Shown piece by piece: positions 16,432 to 25,881 of a stretch of 64,000 nucleotides of DNA (position 1 is its first letter; each line of letters starts with the position of its first letter). Source of the DNA: JANJTY01 sp038257155 (GTDB taxonomy: Bacteria > Pseudomonadota > Gammaproteobacteria > Xanthomonadales > Xanthomonadaceae); the NCBI GenBank assembly GCA_038257155.1, contig JBBSJP010000014.1:33567-97566 (forward strand), in the 5' to 3' direction. Made by a program: the position numbers and the translations under genes. The notes below the pieces were generated by a model, which was not told the origin of the DNA, ran no database searches, and saw nothing but the letters and a program-made list of their open reading frames with translations.

Positions 16432-16451
16432 ACCGGGGCGCAAGATCTAAG

Positions 16452-16540
16452 CCCCGTTCCCCGTTCCCCGTTCCCCGTTCCCCGTTCCCCGTTCCCCGTT
16501 CCCCGTTCCCCGTTCCCCGTTCCCCGTTCCCGGTTCCCCG
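16452..16540. repeat. CCCCGTT heptamer tandem array (~12.7 copies)
   Basis: Near-perfect repetition of CCCCGTT fills the gap between the convergent SGNH hydrolase and S9 peptidase genes and ends two bases before the peptidase stop codon. One C-to-G change occurs in the last units. Copy number is likely to vary between strains. Confidence 0.95.
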
Positions 16541-16542
16541 CC

Positions 16543-18897
16543 TTACTTCAACGTGCGCTCAAACAACTCGTAGATGCGCCGGTACTGGTCGTACCAGCTC
16601 TCCGGGTGCACGTAACCGTGGCGCTCCAGCGGATAGCTGGCCAGCTCCCAGTTGTGCTTCTTCAATTCGATCAGGCGCTGCGCCAGGCGCACCGAGTCCT
16701 GGTAGAAGACGTTGTCGTCGATCATGCCGTGGCTGATCAGCAGGTGGCCGCGGAAGTTCTCGACATGTTCGATCGGCGAGGACTTGCGGTAGGCCTCCGG
16801 ATCGATGTCCGGGGTGTTGAGGATGTTGCTGGTGTACTCGTGGTTGTACGAGGTCCAGTCGGTGACCGGACGAAGAGCGGCGCCGGCGACAAAGCGATCC
16901 GGTTCGCGAAACAGCGCCATGAAGGCCATGAAGCCGCCGTAGCTGCCTCCGTAGACGCCAACTTTTTCGGCGTCGCCCTGGTGCTGCGCCACCAGATAGT
17001 CGATGCCGTCCAGGTAATCTTCCAGCTCGGGATGTCCCATCTGCCGGTAGATCGCGGTGCGCCAGTCGCGGCCGTAGCCGGCCGAACCGCGGTAATCCAT
17101 GTCGAGCACGATGTAACCCTGTTCGACCAGCAACTGGTGGAACATCTGCTCGCGGAAATAGTTCGGCCAGCGCGCCCAGACGTTCTGCAGGTAGCCCGCG
17201 CCATGCACGAACAGCGCGATGGGATAGCGCTTGCCAGGCTCCAGCTGCGCGGGGCGATAAAGCTTGGCCCACACCGTGCCGTCGAAATGCGTTGAAGGCA
17301 CCTGCACGTACTGCGGCTCCATCCAGTCGTGTGCGCTGTACTCGGGCAGGCGGGTGTCAGTGAGCACACGCAGCGCGCCTCCCTGGGCCGGCATTTCCGC
17401 CAGCTGCGGCGGGGTGTGGTGCGCCGACCAGCGCAGCAGCAGGCGCTGGCCGTCGGGCGACAGCGCGAAGCTTTCAATGCCGCCATGATCGGTGAGTTCA
17501 GTGACTGCTCCGCCGTTCGTATCAAGCCGGCACATCTCCCAGCCGCCCGGCCAGTCCATGTTGCAGAGGAAGTACACGTGACGGCCATCCGGCGCGATCA
17601 CGGGGTCCGCAACTTCCCACTGCCCGCGGGTGTGCTGCACCAGCTTGCCGCCCGGTTTCGCGGTGTAAAAGTGCGCCCAGCCAGACTCCTCGCTCAGGAA
17701 CCACAGCCGCCCATCGGGCATCCAGCCAAATTCGTTGAAGCTCCAGTTGATCCATCCCGGGTCGCTCAGTCGATGCAGCGGACGCAAGGCCTTCTTCTGC
17801 AGATCCAGGCCGGCGATCCAGCGATCCTTGTTGTCGTTGGCACGCAGCATGACGGCCAGCTGGCTGCCGTCATCGCTCCAGTTCATGCCCATCACCCGCA
17901 CCCGGCGATTGCCTTCCAGGGCAGGCTTGTCAGCAGCCTTGCGCAGCGCGGCGAGCGGATCGGTCGCGATGCCTGGCAACGGGTCGAGGCTCAATTCGCT
18001 GAGCTCGCCACTTCGGGTATCGATCAGATGCAGGGTGTGGCCGAGCGGCGGATTGCGCCCGACGCGCACGCGCACGTCTTCGGTTTCTTCGTAGCCCGAC
18101 TCGGTGACGTACTTCGGCATCTTGCCTGCCTGCCCGCCATTGTCTTCCTTGGCTTCCGTGACCAGCAGCAGCCAGCGTCCATCGGGCGACAATGCGCTGC
18201 TGCCAAGCTCGACCTTGTCGCCCAGATAGACCGGCTCCGGCGCGCGGGTTACATCGCCAGCGCGCTGGGCATCGCCCTCGGCACGTCGCGCATCGCGCTG
18301 TTCGCGCTCGCGCCTGAGAGTACTGATCAGGCGCAGCTGATGCTCGCGCAACAGGTCGGCTTCCGGATCGGCGTCGGGATCCTTGGCAGCGCGCGGCAGA
18401 ACGATCGCCGCGTTGAGGCCACTCTGCAGGTCGGCGCGGTACCAGTCGCTGCCCACCCGATAGTGAATCCCGCCGCCGTCGGAGGCAAAGCGCGGGTCGG
18501 ACACGGTGCCGGGTATGCGGGTCAACTGACGCAGCGTGCCGCTGCGCAGGTCGCGCAGGAACAGATCGCCATTGCGCACGAAGGCGGCGCGGTGGCGACC
18601 CGCATCGTAGACCGCACCCGCCGTGTCCAGGTCGGACAGGGCTTCGCCTTCCACCTTGATGCTGTCGCCAGCCGCCAGTTCCAGCCGATAGGTGTCGCTG
18701 ACCGGGCTGCCCTGACGCTTCAAGGTGTAAAGCGCGCTGCCGCCATCGAGCGACCACCACGCCTGCTCGACCGGCGGTCCGATCCAGTCCGGGTGATCCA
18801 TGATCCGGTCGAGGGTCAGCGGCTCGGCGTGGATCTTCGGCGCCGCGCCGACCGCAGTCAGCAGGGCAAAGCAGAAAGCAATGACGGTCAGACGCAT
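16543..18897 (-). CDS. S9 family prolyl oligopeptidase / DPP IV-like peptidase, secreted
   Basis: The 784-aa protein has a signal peptide (MRLTVIAFCFALLTAVGAAPKIHA). An eight-bladed propeller-type N-terminal region of ~500 residues contains many DGxxL and SPDGR repeats. The C-terminal alpha/beta hydrolase has the nucleophile Ser652 in GVYGGSYGGFMAF, Asp727/728 in GMIDDNVF and His760 in ERHGYVHPES, a complete triad. It probably cleaves short peptides in the periplasm. A charged insert around residues 170-210 (REREQRDARRAEGDAQR) looks disordered. It ends at the heptamer array and is 90 bases downstream of the PiT gene on the same strand. Confidence 0.93.
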   Translation of the reverse strand: MRLTVIAFCFALLTAVGAAPKIHAEPLTLDRIMDHPDWIGPPVEQAWWSLDGGSALYTLKRQGSPVSDTYRLELAAGDSIKVEGEALSDLDTAGAVYDAGRHRAAFVRNGDLFLRDLRSGTLRQLTRIPGTVSDPRFASDGGGIHYRVGSDWYRADLQSGLNAAIVLPRAAKDPDADPEADLLREHQLRLISTLRREREQRDARRAEGDAQRAGDVTRAPEPVYLGDKVELGSSALSPDGRWLLLVTEAKEDNGGQAGKMPKYVTESGYEETEDVRVRVGRNPPLGHTLHLIDTRSGELSELSLDPLPGIATDPLAALRKAADKPALEGNRRVRVMGMNWSDDGSQLAVMLRANDNKDRWIAGLDLQKKALRPLHRLSDPGWINWSFNEFGWMPDGRLWFLSEESGWAHFYTAKPGGKLVQHTRGQWEVADPVIAPDGRHVYFLCNMDWPGGWEMCRLDTNGGAVTELTDHGGIESFALSPDGQRLLLRWSAHHTPPQLAEMPAQGGALRVLTDTRLPEYSAHDWMEPQYVQVPSTHFDGTVWAKLYRPAQLEPGKRYPIALFVHGAGYLQNVWARWPNYFREQMFHQLLVEQGYIVLDMDYRGSAGYGRDWRTAIYRQMGHPELEDYLDGIDYLVAQHQGDAEKVGVYGGSYGGFMAFMALFREPDRFVAGAALRPVTDWTSYNHEYTSNILNTPDIDPEAYRKSSPIEHVENFRGHLLISHGMIDDNVFYQDSVRLAQRLIELKKHNWELASYPLERHGYVHPESWYDQYRRIYELFERTLK

Positions 18898-18987
18898 GCG
18901 GCAGGTCCGCTCGATCGGAATGGGGCTGCAAGGGTAGCAGCCCCGGCTGCCGCTGTTGTCTGACGGGAGTATCGGGTGAAGCGGGTA

Positions 18988-20583
18988 TCAGACCGCAAAC
19001 ATGCCGCGCAGCATGTAGAACACCATGCCGGCGATCAGGCCAGTGGCCGGAACCGTGATGACCCAGGCGGCCGCAATGCGCAGCACCAGTGAGCGCTTGA
19101 CCAACTCCTGCTTGTAGGTCTTGCGCAACTGCTTGCGCTCGGACTTGAGCAGGTGCTCGGGGCCAACCTGCTGCTTCTTGTAGCGCTGCTTCAACTCCCG
19201 CAGCATCGTGCCACGCGCGCCGATGTCGGCCGCAACGAAACGCGTCATGAAGTCGTCCAGGGCGGCCTGATCGTCTTCCGGATGGTGCGCCTTGATCTCC
19301 TCGACGATGCGTCCCCAGTTGGTTTTCAGGTACTCGCGCAGAAAGCCCACCCCGAACACGGCGCCTACGGCGATATGCGTGGTGCTGACCGGCAGTCCCA
19401 GCTGGCTGGCGACAATGACGGTGAGCGTCGCGGCCATCGCAATGCAGTAGGCACGCGTCGGGTCGAGCTCGGTGATCTCGGAGCCGACCGTGCGAATCAC
19501 GCGCGGCCCGTAAAGTGCCAGTCCGATGGCAATGCCCAATGCACCGATCACCATTACCCAGAGCGGAATCGGCGCGCTGCCGGTAACCGCGCCGCCACCG
19601 ACGACGACATCGACGATGGCGGCCAGCGGCCCGATGGCATTGGCCACATCGTTCGAACCATGTGCAAAGCTCAGCAAGGCGGCCGCAAAAATCAGCGGCA
19701 CATGGAACAGGCGATTGAGCCCGGCCTTGCCGTTTTCCAGCAGACCGGCGCGCCGTACGACCGCACCACGAACCAGGAACAGCACCGCCACGGCAACCCC
19801 CAGGCCGATCAGCACCGCAGTCCAGAACCCCACCGGAAACAGGCGATTCAGCCCCTTGAGCATCAGGTAGGTGGCAAAGGCCCACGCCATCAGTGCAACC
19901 AGCACCGGCACGTGGGTGCGCGCCGCGCGAACCATGTCGCGCTGATAGGTAATGGTGCGCTTGATCAGATAAAGGAAGAGGGCAGCGATCGCGGCACCCA
20001 TCAGCGGCGAGATGACCCAACTCGCGGCGATGCCACCCATCGTGCCCCAATTGACCACGTCCATGCCGCTGGCGGCGATGCCAGCACCCAGCACGCCTCC
20101 GACAATGGAGTGGGTGGTCGAAATTGGCGCGCCGACGGCGCTGGCGATGTTCAACCAGACGGCCGCGGCGAGCAGGGCGGCCATCATCAGCCAGACGAAT
20201 GTGCTTGGATCGGCTACCAGCTCAGGCTTGATGATGCCGCTGCGGATCGTTCCGACCACCTCACCGCCGGCAATGATGGCGCCCGCGGCTTCAAAAATCG
20301 CTGCGATGACGAGGGCGCCGCCCAGAGTCAGCACCTGGGATCCGACCGCCGGCCCGACGTTGTTGGCCACATCGTTGGCGCCGATGTTCATTGCCATGTA
20401 GGCGCCGAAGGCCGCGGCAACAGCGAGGATCATCACGCCGCTGCCGTCGCCGCGCATCAGGGTGTAGACCACAACAGCAGCGACAAACAGCAGGCCCAAG
20501 CCGAGCCGCGCGGCCTGCATGCCGCGCGAACTGCCCTCCATCGGGCCTAGGGTTGCAGGGATTTGACTCTTGTTCTGGGGCAT
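18988..20583 (-). CDS. PiT-family inorganic phosphate transporter
   Basis: The 531-aa permease has the two inverted PHO4 signatures, NIGANDVANNVGPAVGS (about residues 65-81) and AHGSNDVANAIGPLAA in the second half, which form the Na+ or H+/phosphate pathway, with about ten transmembrane helices. A cytoplasmic stretch near 440-500 (RELKQRYKKQQ, KSERKQLRKTYKQELVKRS) is strongly basic; PiT proteins of 500+ aa with such a loop are common in this group. A match to the PhoB box lies upstream, so expression is probably raised on phosphate starvation. Other pho genes are not in the window. Confidence 0.95.
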   Translation of the reverse strand: MPQNKSQIPATLGPMEGSSRGMQAARLGLGLLFVAAVVVYTLMRGDGSGVMILAVAAAFGAYMAMNIGANDVANNVGPAVGSQVLTLGGALVIAAIFEAAGAIIAGGEVVGTIRSGIIKPELVADPSTFVWLMMAALLAAAVWLNIASAVGAPISTTHSIVGGVLGAGIAASGMDVVNWGTMGGIAASWVISPLMGAAIAALFLYLIKRTITYQRDMVRAARTHVPVLVALMAWAFATYLMLKGLNRLFPVGFWTAVLIGLGVAVAVLFLVRGAVVRRAGLLENGKAGLNRLFHVPLIFAAALLSFAHGSNDVANAIGPLAAIVDVVVGGGAVTGSAPIPLWVMVIGALGIAIGLALYGPRVIRTVGSEITELDPTRAYCIAMAATLTVIVASQLGLPVSTTHIAVGAVFGVGFLREYLKTNWGRIVEEIKAHHPEDDQAALDDFMTRFVAADIGARGTMLRELKQRYKKQQVGPEHLLKSERKQLRKTYKQELVKRSLVLRIAAAWVITVPATGLIAGMVFYMLRGMFAV

Positions 20584-20639
20584 GCGAATTGCGCTCGTGG
20601 CGGATCGGTTGCCGTTCGGACGGACCCTTTGGCCTCAGG

Positions 20640-20654
20640 CCCCCGCCGGGGGCG
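20640..20654 (-). other. leader hairpin upstream of the PiT gene
   Basis: GCCCCC and GGGGGC pair around a 3-base loop in the predicted 5' leader of the phosphate transporter, about 60 bases before its start. It is strong but has no T-run and lies well before the ribosome site. Confidence 0.4.
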
Positions 20655-20691
20655 GCCATGATAGCGGCTGGGCGTTTCGATCGGCGGCGCC

Positions 20692-20725
20692 ATTTTGTTG
20701 CAGAAACATGACGGTTAAATGACAA
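20692..20725 (-). promoter_or_regulatory. PhoB-type promoter (Pho box plus -10) for the PiT transporter
   Basis: On the minus strand TTGTCAT (20725-20719), TTAA, then CCGTCAT (20714-20708) reproduce the Pho box layout of two CTGTCAT repeats four bases apart; each repeat matches 6 of 7. Ten bases further on is CAAAAT (20697-20692), a plausible -10 at the spacing of known PhoB-activated promoters, and there is no ordinary -35. Transcription would start about 100 bases before the transporter. Confidence 0.6.
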
Positions 20726-20769
20726 CCGTCAAATCCGGCACCTCTCACGCGTTTCTGGGGCCGCAGGCC

Positions 20770-21378
20770 TCAGCGGATCGGGTTCTGGTTCTTCCAGCGC
20801 AGGAACAGGGCATCGACGGCCTCCCGCTCGGCCGCCTTCCAGCCGGCAGTCATCCGCGCCACGCCCTCGGCACTGCCCCAGCGCAGCGGAAAACTGCGCG
20901 CCGCCACGTCGTACCAGTGCAGGGCCCGCGCTTCATTGCCCGCCTGCCAGTGGCCGACCGCCAGGGTGTAGGGCAGCCAGAAGGGGCGCCCGCCGTGCAG
21001 ATCAGCGGCCCACTGCCATTGTTCCAGGGCTGCCTGGGACTGACCCAGATTGAACAGGCCCCAGCCGTAGCTCCAGCGCACGTGCCGTTCCTGGACCGGC
21101 TCGGCAGCCAGCTGCAGAGCCAGGGTGTAACTTTCCCGCGCACTTTCCGCGCGGCCAGCCAGCGATTCGCTGTAGCCATACTGCACGTGCGGCCAGGGAC
21201 TCTTGTCGCGCTGCTGCATGCCTTTCTCTACCCGCGCCAGCCACTCGGGTGAGCTCACGTCCGCGTGCTGCTGCGCCACGGCCATGGGGTCGCGGTCGCG
21301 GTAGACCTCTTCGGCAAAGGCCAGAGGGCTCAGCAACACGCTGGCCAGCAAGAGCAGGTTCGTCCGTGACAATCGCAT
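20770..21378 (-). CDS. secreted TPR-like protein, unknown function
   Basis: The 202-aa protein has a signal peptide MRLSRTNLLLLASVLLSPLAFA. The rest is helical with tetratricopeptide-like pairs: SPWPHVQYGYSESLAGRAESARESYTLALQLA, RWSYGWGLFNLGQSQAALEQWQWAA and LPYTLAVGHWQAGNEARALHWYDVAAR. Such repeats mediate protein contacts, here in the periplasm. The open frame to 21741 runs into pyrC in another phase; the ATG at 21378 is the only start giving a signal peptide. It lies 67 bases after pyrC on the same strand. No specific partner is evident. Confidence 0.8.
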   Translation of the reverse strand: MRLSRTNLLLLASVLLSPLAFAEEVYRDRDPMAVAQQHADVSSPEWLARVEKGMQQRDKSPWPHVQYGYSESLAGRAESARESYTLALQLAAEPVQERHVRWSYGWGLFNLGQSQAALEQWQWAADLHGGRPFWLPYTLAVGHWQAGNEARALHWYDVAARSFPLRWGSAEGVARMTAGWKAAEREAVDALFLRWKNQNPIR

Positions 21379-21445
21379 GTTCAGGATCCGGTGGTGAGAT
21401 ATCGGCCGCGCATGGTGGTCGAGGACTACCGGCCAGAGCAAGCGC

Positions 21446-22489
21446 TCAGCTATCGAGCAGTCGCCAGGCAATCGACTCGCCAGCGCGCATCGGCACCAGT
21501 TCGGCCGCGCCCATCGGCTGCGAAGCCGGCACGGTCCACGGCTCGCGCCGCAGCGTGACGTGGCCGGTGTTGCGCGGCAGACCGTAGAAGTCCGGCCCGT
21601 AAAAGCTGGCAAACGCTTCCAGCCGATGCAGCGCGCCGGCCTGCTCGAAGGCCTCGGCATACAGCTCGATACCGGCGTGTGCGGTGTAGAGGCCGGCACA
21701 GCCGCAGGCCGACTCTTTGGCACTGCGCGCATGCGGCGCACTGTCGGTTCCCAGGAAAAAGCGCGGACTGCCCGAAGTCGCCGCCTCGACCAGGGCCTGG
21801 CGGTGCTGCTCGCGCTTCAGCACAGGCAGGCAGTAGGCGTGCGGACGCAGGCCGCCGGCGAAAATCGCGTTGCGGTTGAGCAGCAGGTGATGCGCAGTCA
21901 AGGTACCCGCTACGCCGTTGCGCGCCGTGCGAACGAACTCAACCCCATCGCGCGTGGTGATGTGCTCCAGCACGATCTTCAGGCCGGGAAAGCGCTCGAC
22001 CAGCGGCGCGAGTTGGCGCTCGATGAACACCGCCTCGCGGTCGAACACGTCGACCTCGGGCGTCGTGACCTCGCCGTGCAGCAGCAGCGGCAGGCCAACC
22101 GACTGCATCGCCTCGAACACCGCCTCGCAGCGCGCAACATCGGTGACGCCGGAATCGGAGTTGGTGGTGGCGCCGGCCGGATACAGTTTTACCGCGTGCA
22201 CAAATCCGCATGCTCGCGCACGTTCGATCTCTTCCGGCGCGGTATTGTCGGTCAGGTAGAGCGTCATCAGCGGCTCGAACGCGGCGCCTTCGGGCAGCGC
22301 CGCAAGGATTCGATCCCGATAGGCGGCCGCTTCGGCCACGCTGCGCACCGGTGGCGCCAGGTTCGGCATCACGATGGCGCGTGCGAAACGTCGCGCGGTA
22401 TCGGGCAGCACCGCCTGCAGCGCATCGCCATCGCGCAGGTGCAGATGCCAGTCGTCGGGCCGGGTGATGCTGAGTTCCGGGTACTTCAT
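21446..22489 (-). CDS. pyrC: dihydroorotase (class I, PyrC type)
   Basis: The 347-aa enzyme closes carbamoyl aspartate to dihydroorotate in pyrimidine synthesis; length matches E. coli PyrC (348). Metal ligands are visible: the HxH in DDWHLHLRDG, the carboxylated Lys in FVHAVKLYPAGATTNSDSG, the His of LLLHGEV and LEHITT, and the Asp of FFLGTDSAPHARSAKE. Arg and Asn of the substrate site are in MPNLAPPV. The frame is open to 22522, but MKYPELSITRPDDWH is the family start. It follows the DUF1501 gene in the same direction by 66 bases. Confidence 0.96.
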   Translation of the reverse strand: MKYPELSITRPDDWHLHLRDGDALQAVLPDTARRFARAIVMPNLAPPVRSVAEAAAYRDRILAALPEGAAFEPLMTLYLTDNTAPEEIERARACGFVHAVKLYPAGATTNSDSGVTDVARCEAVFEAMQSVGLPLLLHGEVTTPEVDVFDREAVFIERQLAPLVERFPGLKIVLEHITTRDGVEFVRTARNGVAGTLTAHHLLLNRNAIFAGGLRPHAYCLPVLKREQHRQALVEAATSGSPRFFLGTDSAPHARSAKESACGCAGLYTAHAGIELYAEAFEQAGALHRLEAFASFYGPDFYGLPRNTGHVTLRREPWTVPASQPMGAAELVPMRAGESIAWRLLDS

Positions 22490-22555
22490 GGTTTCGGCAA
22501 CGGGCTCGGTCCGGGGCCGCATAGCATGCCGTTACCCGGTGCAGATCGCATCTGC

Positions 22556-23833
22556 TCAGGCAAAGCCCAGCGGCGTATAGGTGAAGCCAGGATCGGTGAA
22601 CACCTGACCAATATTGGGATTGCCCATCAGGCGATCAACGACGGTGGCCATCACCTGTCTGAAGTCCACCGTTGGCACCAGGCTGTCACCCAGACGCTGT
22701 GCGGGGGCCAAACCGGCAAAGCTGCCGTACATGCCGCCGGTGACGCCGCCACCCAGCACCAGCATCGGCGTGGCGAGGCCATGGTCGGTGCCGTAGTTGG
22801 CGTTTTCCTTGACCTGCCGGCCGAATTCACTCTGCACCACCAAGGCGATGTCACTGGCGCGGCCGACGCCGGCCAGATCACGGTAGAAGGCATTCATGGC
22901 CTGCGACAGCTGCATCACGCGTTGCCCATAGCCAAAGGTGCTGGCCAGCACGTTCTGGTTGTTGTGGTTGTCCCAGCCACCAAAATCCAGGGTCGCAACG
23001 GACAGTCCCAGATCCTGGCGGATCAGTTGCGCCACCAGCCGCAGGCTGCTGGCGATGCTGGTGTCGGGATACACCACTCCCGCACCGGGGGTGTAGTTGC
23101 CGAGGTCGAGTGAATTGACCAGGTCGACCGCATCGACTGCAGCGCGCGCCGCCGCATCCAGCCCGTCGGCACCCGGGAACATGGAGCGCAGCGAGGCAAG
23201 ATGGGTGCGCCCATAGGTGCCGGAGTTGGGATGGAAGCTGCTGGTCGAACCCAGGGTTGCCACATCCGACCAGCCGCCCAGGCTGATCGGTGGATTGCTG
23301 CCCGAGACCATGGCCGTGAACACGGCATTGCCATCCAGCAACGGCGTGCTGTCGAGATGACGGCTCAGCCAGCCGCTGTTGCCCGACTGATCACCAGGCG
23401 TGCCAAGCTCGATCTGCTCCTGCGCATCGAAATGGCTTCGGGTGTGGGTACCCGCAGGATGGCCGGCGCCCTGAACGATCGCGAGGCGGCCCTCGTTGAA
23501 CAGCGCATGCAGCTCTCCGCAGAAAGGGTGCAGCCCGAAATTGGCGTCAAGCGGCAGGGCGGCATTGGTGCCTGAATCAGGAATCAGGGTGCGGTCGCGC
23601 GCGTCGACATAGAAGCCACGGTCGACACCGGCAATCGGTGGCACCAGGCTCAAGCCATCGATGCCGCCGCGCAGGAACAGATAGATCAGGGTGCGCCCGC
23701 TCGCGCCCGCCGCCGCGCTGGGGGCGAAGCCGAGGCCCAGCGGCAGACTGGCCGCTGCTGCACTGACGCCCAGACTGGCGAGGAAGCGGCGCCGGCTGAT
23801 GGCGAATTCTGAATCTTGGTTCGCGCGGTTCAT
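22556..23833 (-). CDS. DUF1501 domain-containing protein (Tat-exported)
   Basis: The 425-aa protein starts with a twin-arginine signal, SRRRFLASLGVSAAAASLPLG, so it is exported folded. Typical DUF1501 segments are YLFLRGGIDGLSLVPPI, AIVQGAGHPAGTHTRSHFDAQEQ, FGGWDNHNNQ and VQSEFGRQVKENANYGTDHGLATPMLVLGGGV, which resemble the metal-binding parts of the alkaline-phosphatase/sulfatase fold. Function is unproven. AGGAG precedes the ATG. It is 10 bases after the DUF1800 gene, the standard pairing of these two families. Confidence 0.9.
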   Translation of the reverse strand: MNRANQDSEFAISRRRFLASLGVSAAAASLPLGLGFAPSAAAGASGRTLIYLFLRGGIDGLSLVPPIAGVDRGFYVDARDRTLIPDSGTNAALPLDANFGLHPFCGELHALFNEGRLAIVQGAGHPAGTHTRSHFDAQEQIELGTPGDQSGNSGWLSRHLDSTPLLDGNAVFTAMVSGSNPPISLGGWSDVATLGSTSSFHPNSGTYGRTHLASLRSMFPGADGLDAAARAAVDAVDLVNSLDLGNYTPGAGVVYPDTSIASSLRLVAQLIRQDLGLSVATLDFGGWDNHNNQNVLASTFGYGQRVMQLSQAMNAFYRDLAGVGRASDIALVVQSEFGRQVKENANYGTDHGLATPMLVLGGGVTGGMYGSFAGLAPAQRLGDSLVPTVDFRQVMATVVDRLMGNPNIGQVFTDPGFTYTPLGFA

Positions 23834-23843
23834 GGTCGTGCTC

Positions 23844-25763
23844 CTAGCGCTGCATGAACGTTGGAGACGACAGCACCAGCGCTACCAGTCCGCGCAGCCG
23901 GGTGTACCAGTCGAAACCACTGCTATTGATGCGAAGGTTGGCGCGCAGGATTGGCTCGTCGGCTGGCCACGGGTTGCGGTCGTTATTGCCGACGCCATAG
24001 CCTTGCTGGGTCATGAACTGCAGCGCCGCAGCGCCCAGCGGGGTTGGTGCCGATGCCACCGGCGTACCTTCCGGGCCGGTCCAGCCACCATCGGGCGCGA
24101 AGCCATGGGTCCACTCGCACCAGAATTCCACCAGTTGTCGCGGCGTTGGATCGCCGGCGACGTTGGCTTCAGTCAGGTCGATCACCCGCATCACGCGGGT
24201 GGCATCATCACTGGCATTGCGATCGATCAACCAGTCGACGCTGCGCCAGGCCTGCACCAGCCCGCTGGACCCTTGCCAGTGTTCTCGCCGATCGGGATAG
24301 CCATCGGGCGGACGCCAGAAGAACAGGCGCTGGCCGGCGCCGTTGAAGACGTTGAGAAAATCGCCGCTGGTCGCATCATCCTCGCGGAAGGTGTGCACGC
24401 AGCCCGCCACGCGCATCGCCGACACCACGTATTCGAACGGTCGTTTCACTTTGCTCGCCCACAGTGCCGGATCCTTGAATTCCTCCGACAGCAGGATGGT
24501 GCGCAGGGTGCGGGCAATCTGGTCGGGCGACTTGCGGTGCGCAAAGAAGGTCGCAGCGGCTGCGTCGACCACCGCTTGCGGCGGCTCGTCTGCAATAAGG
24601 CGGCGGCACAATTTGCGCGCGATGTAACGGGCGGTAGCTGGATGGTAGGCAGCCAGTTTCAGGATCAGGCGCCCCTCGGGCTCGGCCGGCAGGTCGGAAG
24701 GAATGATCGTCAGGCCGCGGCTCAGCACTGCCTTGCGGATGCTGCCGCTGTGCTCGGAGTCGTCCACAACAAAACTGCCGTCACCACAGACATCGCCACT
24801 ACCGTCATTGAAACGCCAGCCGGTCAGGCACTCGGCCGCCGAATAGACGTCATCGTCGACGTAATAGGCTGCGATACTCAGCCCGGGATCAGCGATATAG
24901 CCAAGCCCGACATCGTCCAGGTCCGGGTCGTTCAACGCGGTATAGGGATTCTCCGGCAGGGCCTTTACGTTCAGTGGATTGCTGACGCCAAGGTAGTGTT
25001 CGGCACCCAGGGTGTGCAGCTCGAACAGCTCCCGGGCGTAGTTTTCGTTGATGCCACCGGCGCGATTCACGTAGTTGTCGAGGTAGCGCAGCATCGCCGG
25101 GTGGCGAGCCGATGCATGCAGCATCTCGTAGAAATTTCCGAAGGTATTGGCGCGGATCACGTCGCGGTCCCAGGAAGCCCAGGACACGTACGTGTCGTCG
25201 GCGAGACCGGCAAACACGTTGAAATGGTTATGCCAGAAATCCACGCTCAGTTCGAACAACTGGTGACGGCTGTAGACCGCGCGGGTAAAGGCGGCGCGTT
25301 CGACCTCGCGGTGCGGCCGGACATAGCTGCTGAAACCCACACAGCGGCGTTCGAAAAAGGTCTGCGACAAGGGCTCGCCGAGGGTGGCGAAAGACTGCGG
25401 GAAGGCCGCCATCCGCTGTTGCAGATCCGGATCGGGCAGGCCTGGGTCGAGCTGCTCGTCGACGTAGCGCTCAAGGCGGAGATCGTCGCTCTGGCCGAGC
25501 GACTGGAAGTAGCCGATATCGTCCTCGCCAAGCTTGCCCAGCAGCTCGAAGTCGGCGCGAAAAATACTGCCTTCCGGCGCTGCGGACGCCAGCTTCACCC
25601 GACGCCGCGCCGGCCCGAAGCCCATTCGCGTCAGCACGCGGACAGCGAAAGGCGGGACCCCTGGCGCGCCCTGGGTTGACTTTGCAGACGCTGTCGCGGG
25701 GCCTTCCATAGCGGATAGAGCAAGGCTCTCATCCGATCGAAATACAGGACGGACATCCATCAT
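23844..25763 (-). CDS. DUF1800 domain-containing protein
   Basis: The 639-aa protein has the family core: VLTRMGFGPARRRV near the start, LSVDFWHNHFNVF, the motif INENYARELFELHTLG, LTGWRFNDGS and YIARKLCRRLI. No signal peptide is obvious although its partner is Tat-exported; DUF1800 proteins may be carried across with DUF1501 partners, which is a hypothesis. The ATG at 25763 follows AGGAG with a six-base spacer. It is the first gene of the pair and the overlap-free 10-base gap to DUF1501 indicates an operon. Role unknown. Confidence 0.9.
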   Translation of the reverse strand: MMDVRPVFRSDESLALSAMEGPATASAKSTQGAPGVPPFAVRVLTRMGFGPARRRVKLASAAPEGSIFRADFELLGKLGEDDIGYFQSLGQSDDLRLERYVDEQLDPGLPDPDLQQRMAAFPQSFATLGEPLSQTFFERRCVGFSSYVRPHREVERAAFTRAVYSRHQLFELSVDFWHNHFNVFAGLADDTYVSWASWDRDVIRANTFGNFYEMLHASARHPAMLRYLDNYVNRAGGINENYARELFELHTLGAEHYLGVSNPLNVKALPENPYTALNDPDLDDVGLGYIADPGLSIAAYYVDDDVYSAAECLTGWRFNDGSGDVCGDGSFVVDDSEHSGSIRKAVLSRGLTIIPSDLPAEPEGRLILKLAAYHPATARYIARKLCRRLIADEPPQAVVDAAAATFFAHRKSPDQIARTLRTILLSEEFKDPALWASKVKRPFEYVVSAMRVAGCVHTFREDDATSGDFLNVFNGAGQRLFFWRPPDGYPDRREHWQGSSGLVQAWRSVDWLIDRNASDDATRVMRVIDLTEANVAGDPTPRQLVEFWCEWTHGFAPDGGWTGPEGTPVASAPTPLGAAALQFMTQQGYGVGNNDRNPWPADEPILRANLRINSSGFDWYTRLRGLVALVLSSPTFMQR

Positions 25764-25881
25764 TGGGGCTCCTGGCTGGCAGTTCCGACGTGTGGTGTTG
25801 CGACCGGCGCCCCTGAACGACGGTGGACGGTATTCATATCACAGAAACGTCGGGTTTCATGCGACGCGGTGCCACGCGGTT

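Noticed and set aside
16452..16540. CRISPR array
   Set aside because: Seven-base units without spacers; a simple tandem repeat.
17930..20050. 706-codon open frame on the minus strand across the S9 peptidase and PiT genes
   Set aside because: It lies in another phase of two clear genes on the same strand, has no domain and reads as Arg/Gly/Ala-rich shadow sequence, as expected at this GC content.
23691..25679. 662-codon plus-strand frame over DUF1501/DUF1800
   Set aside because: Antisense to two recognised family genes; no domain or signal.
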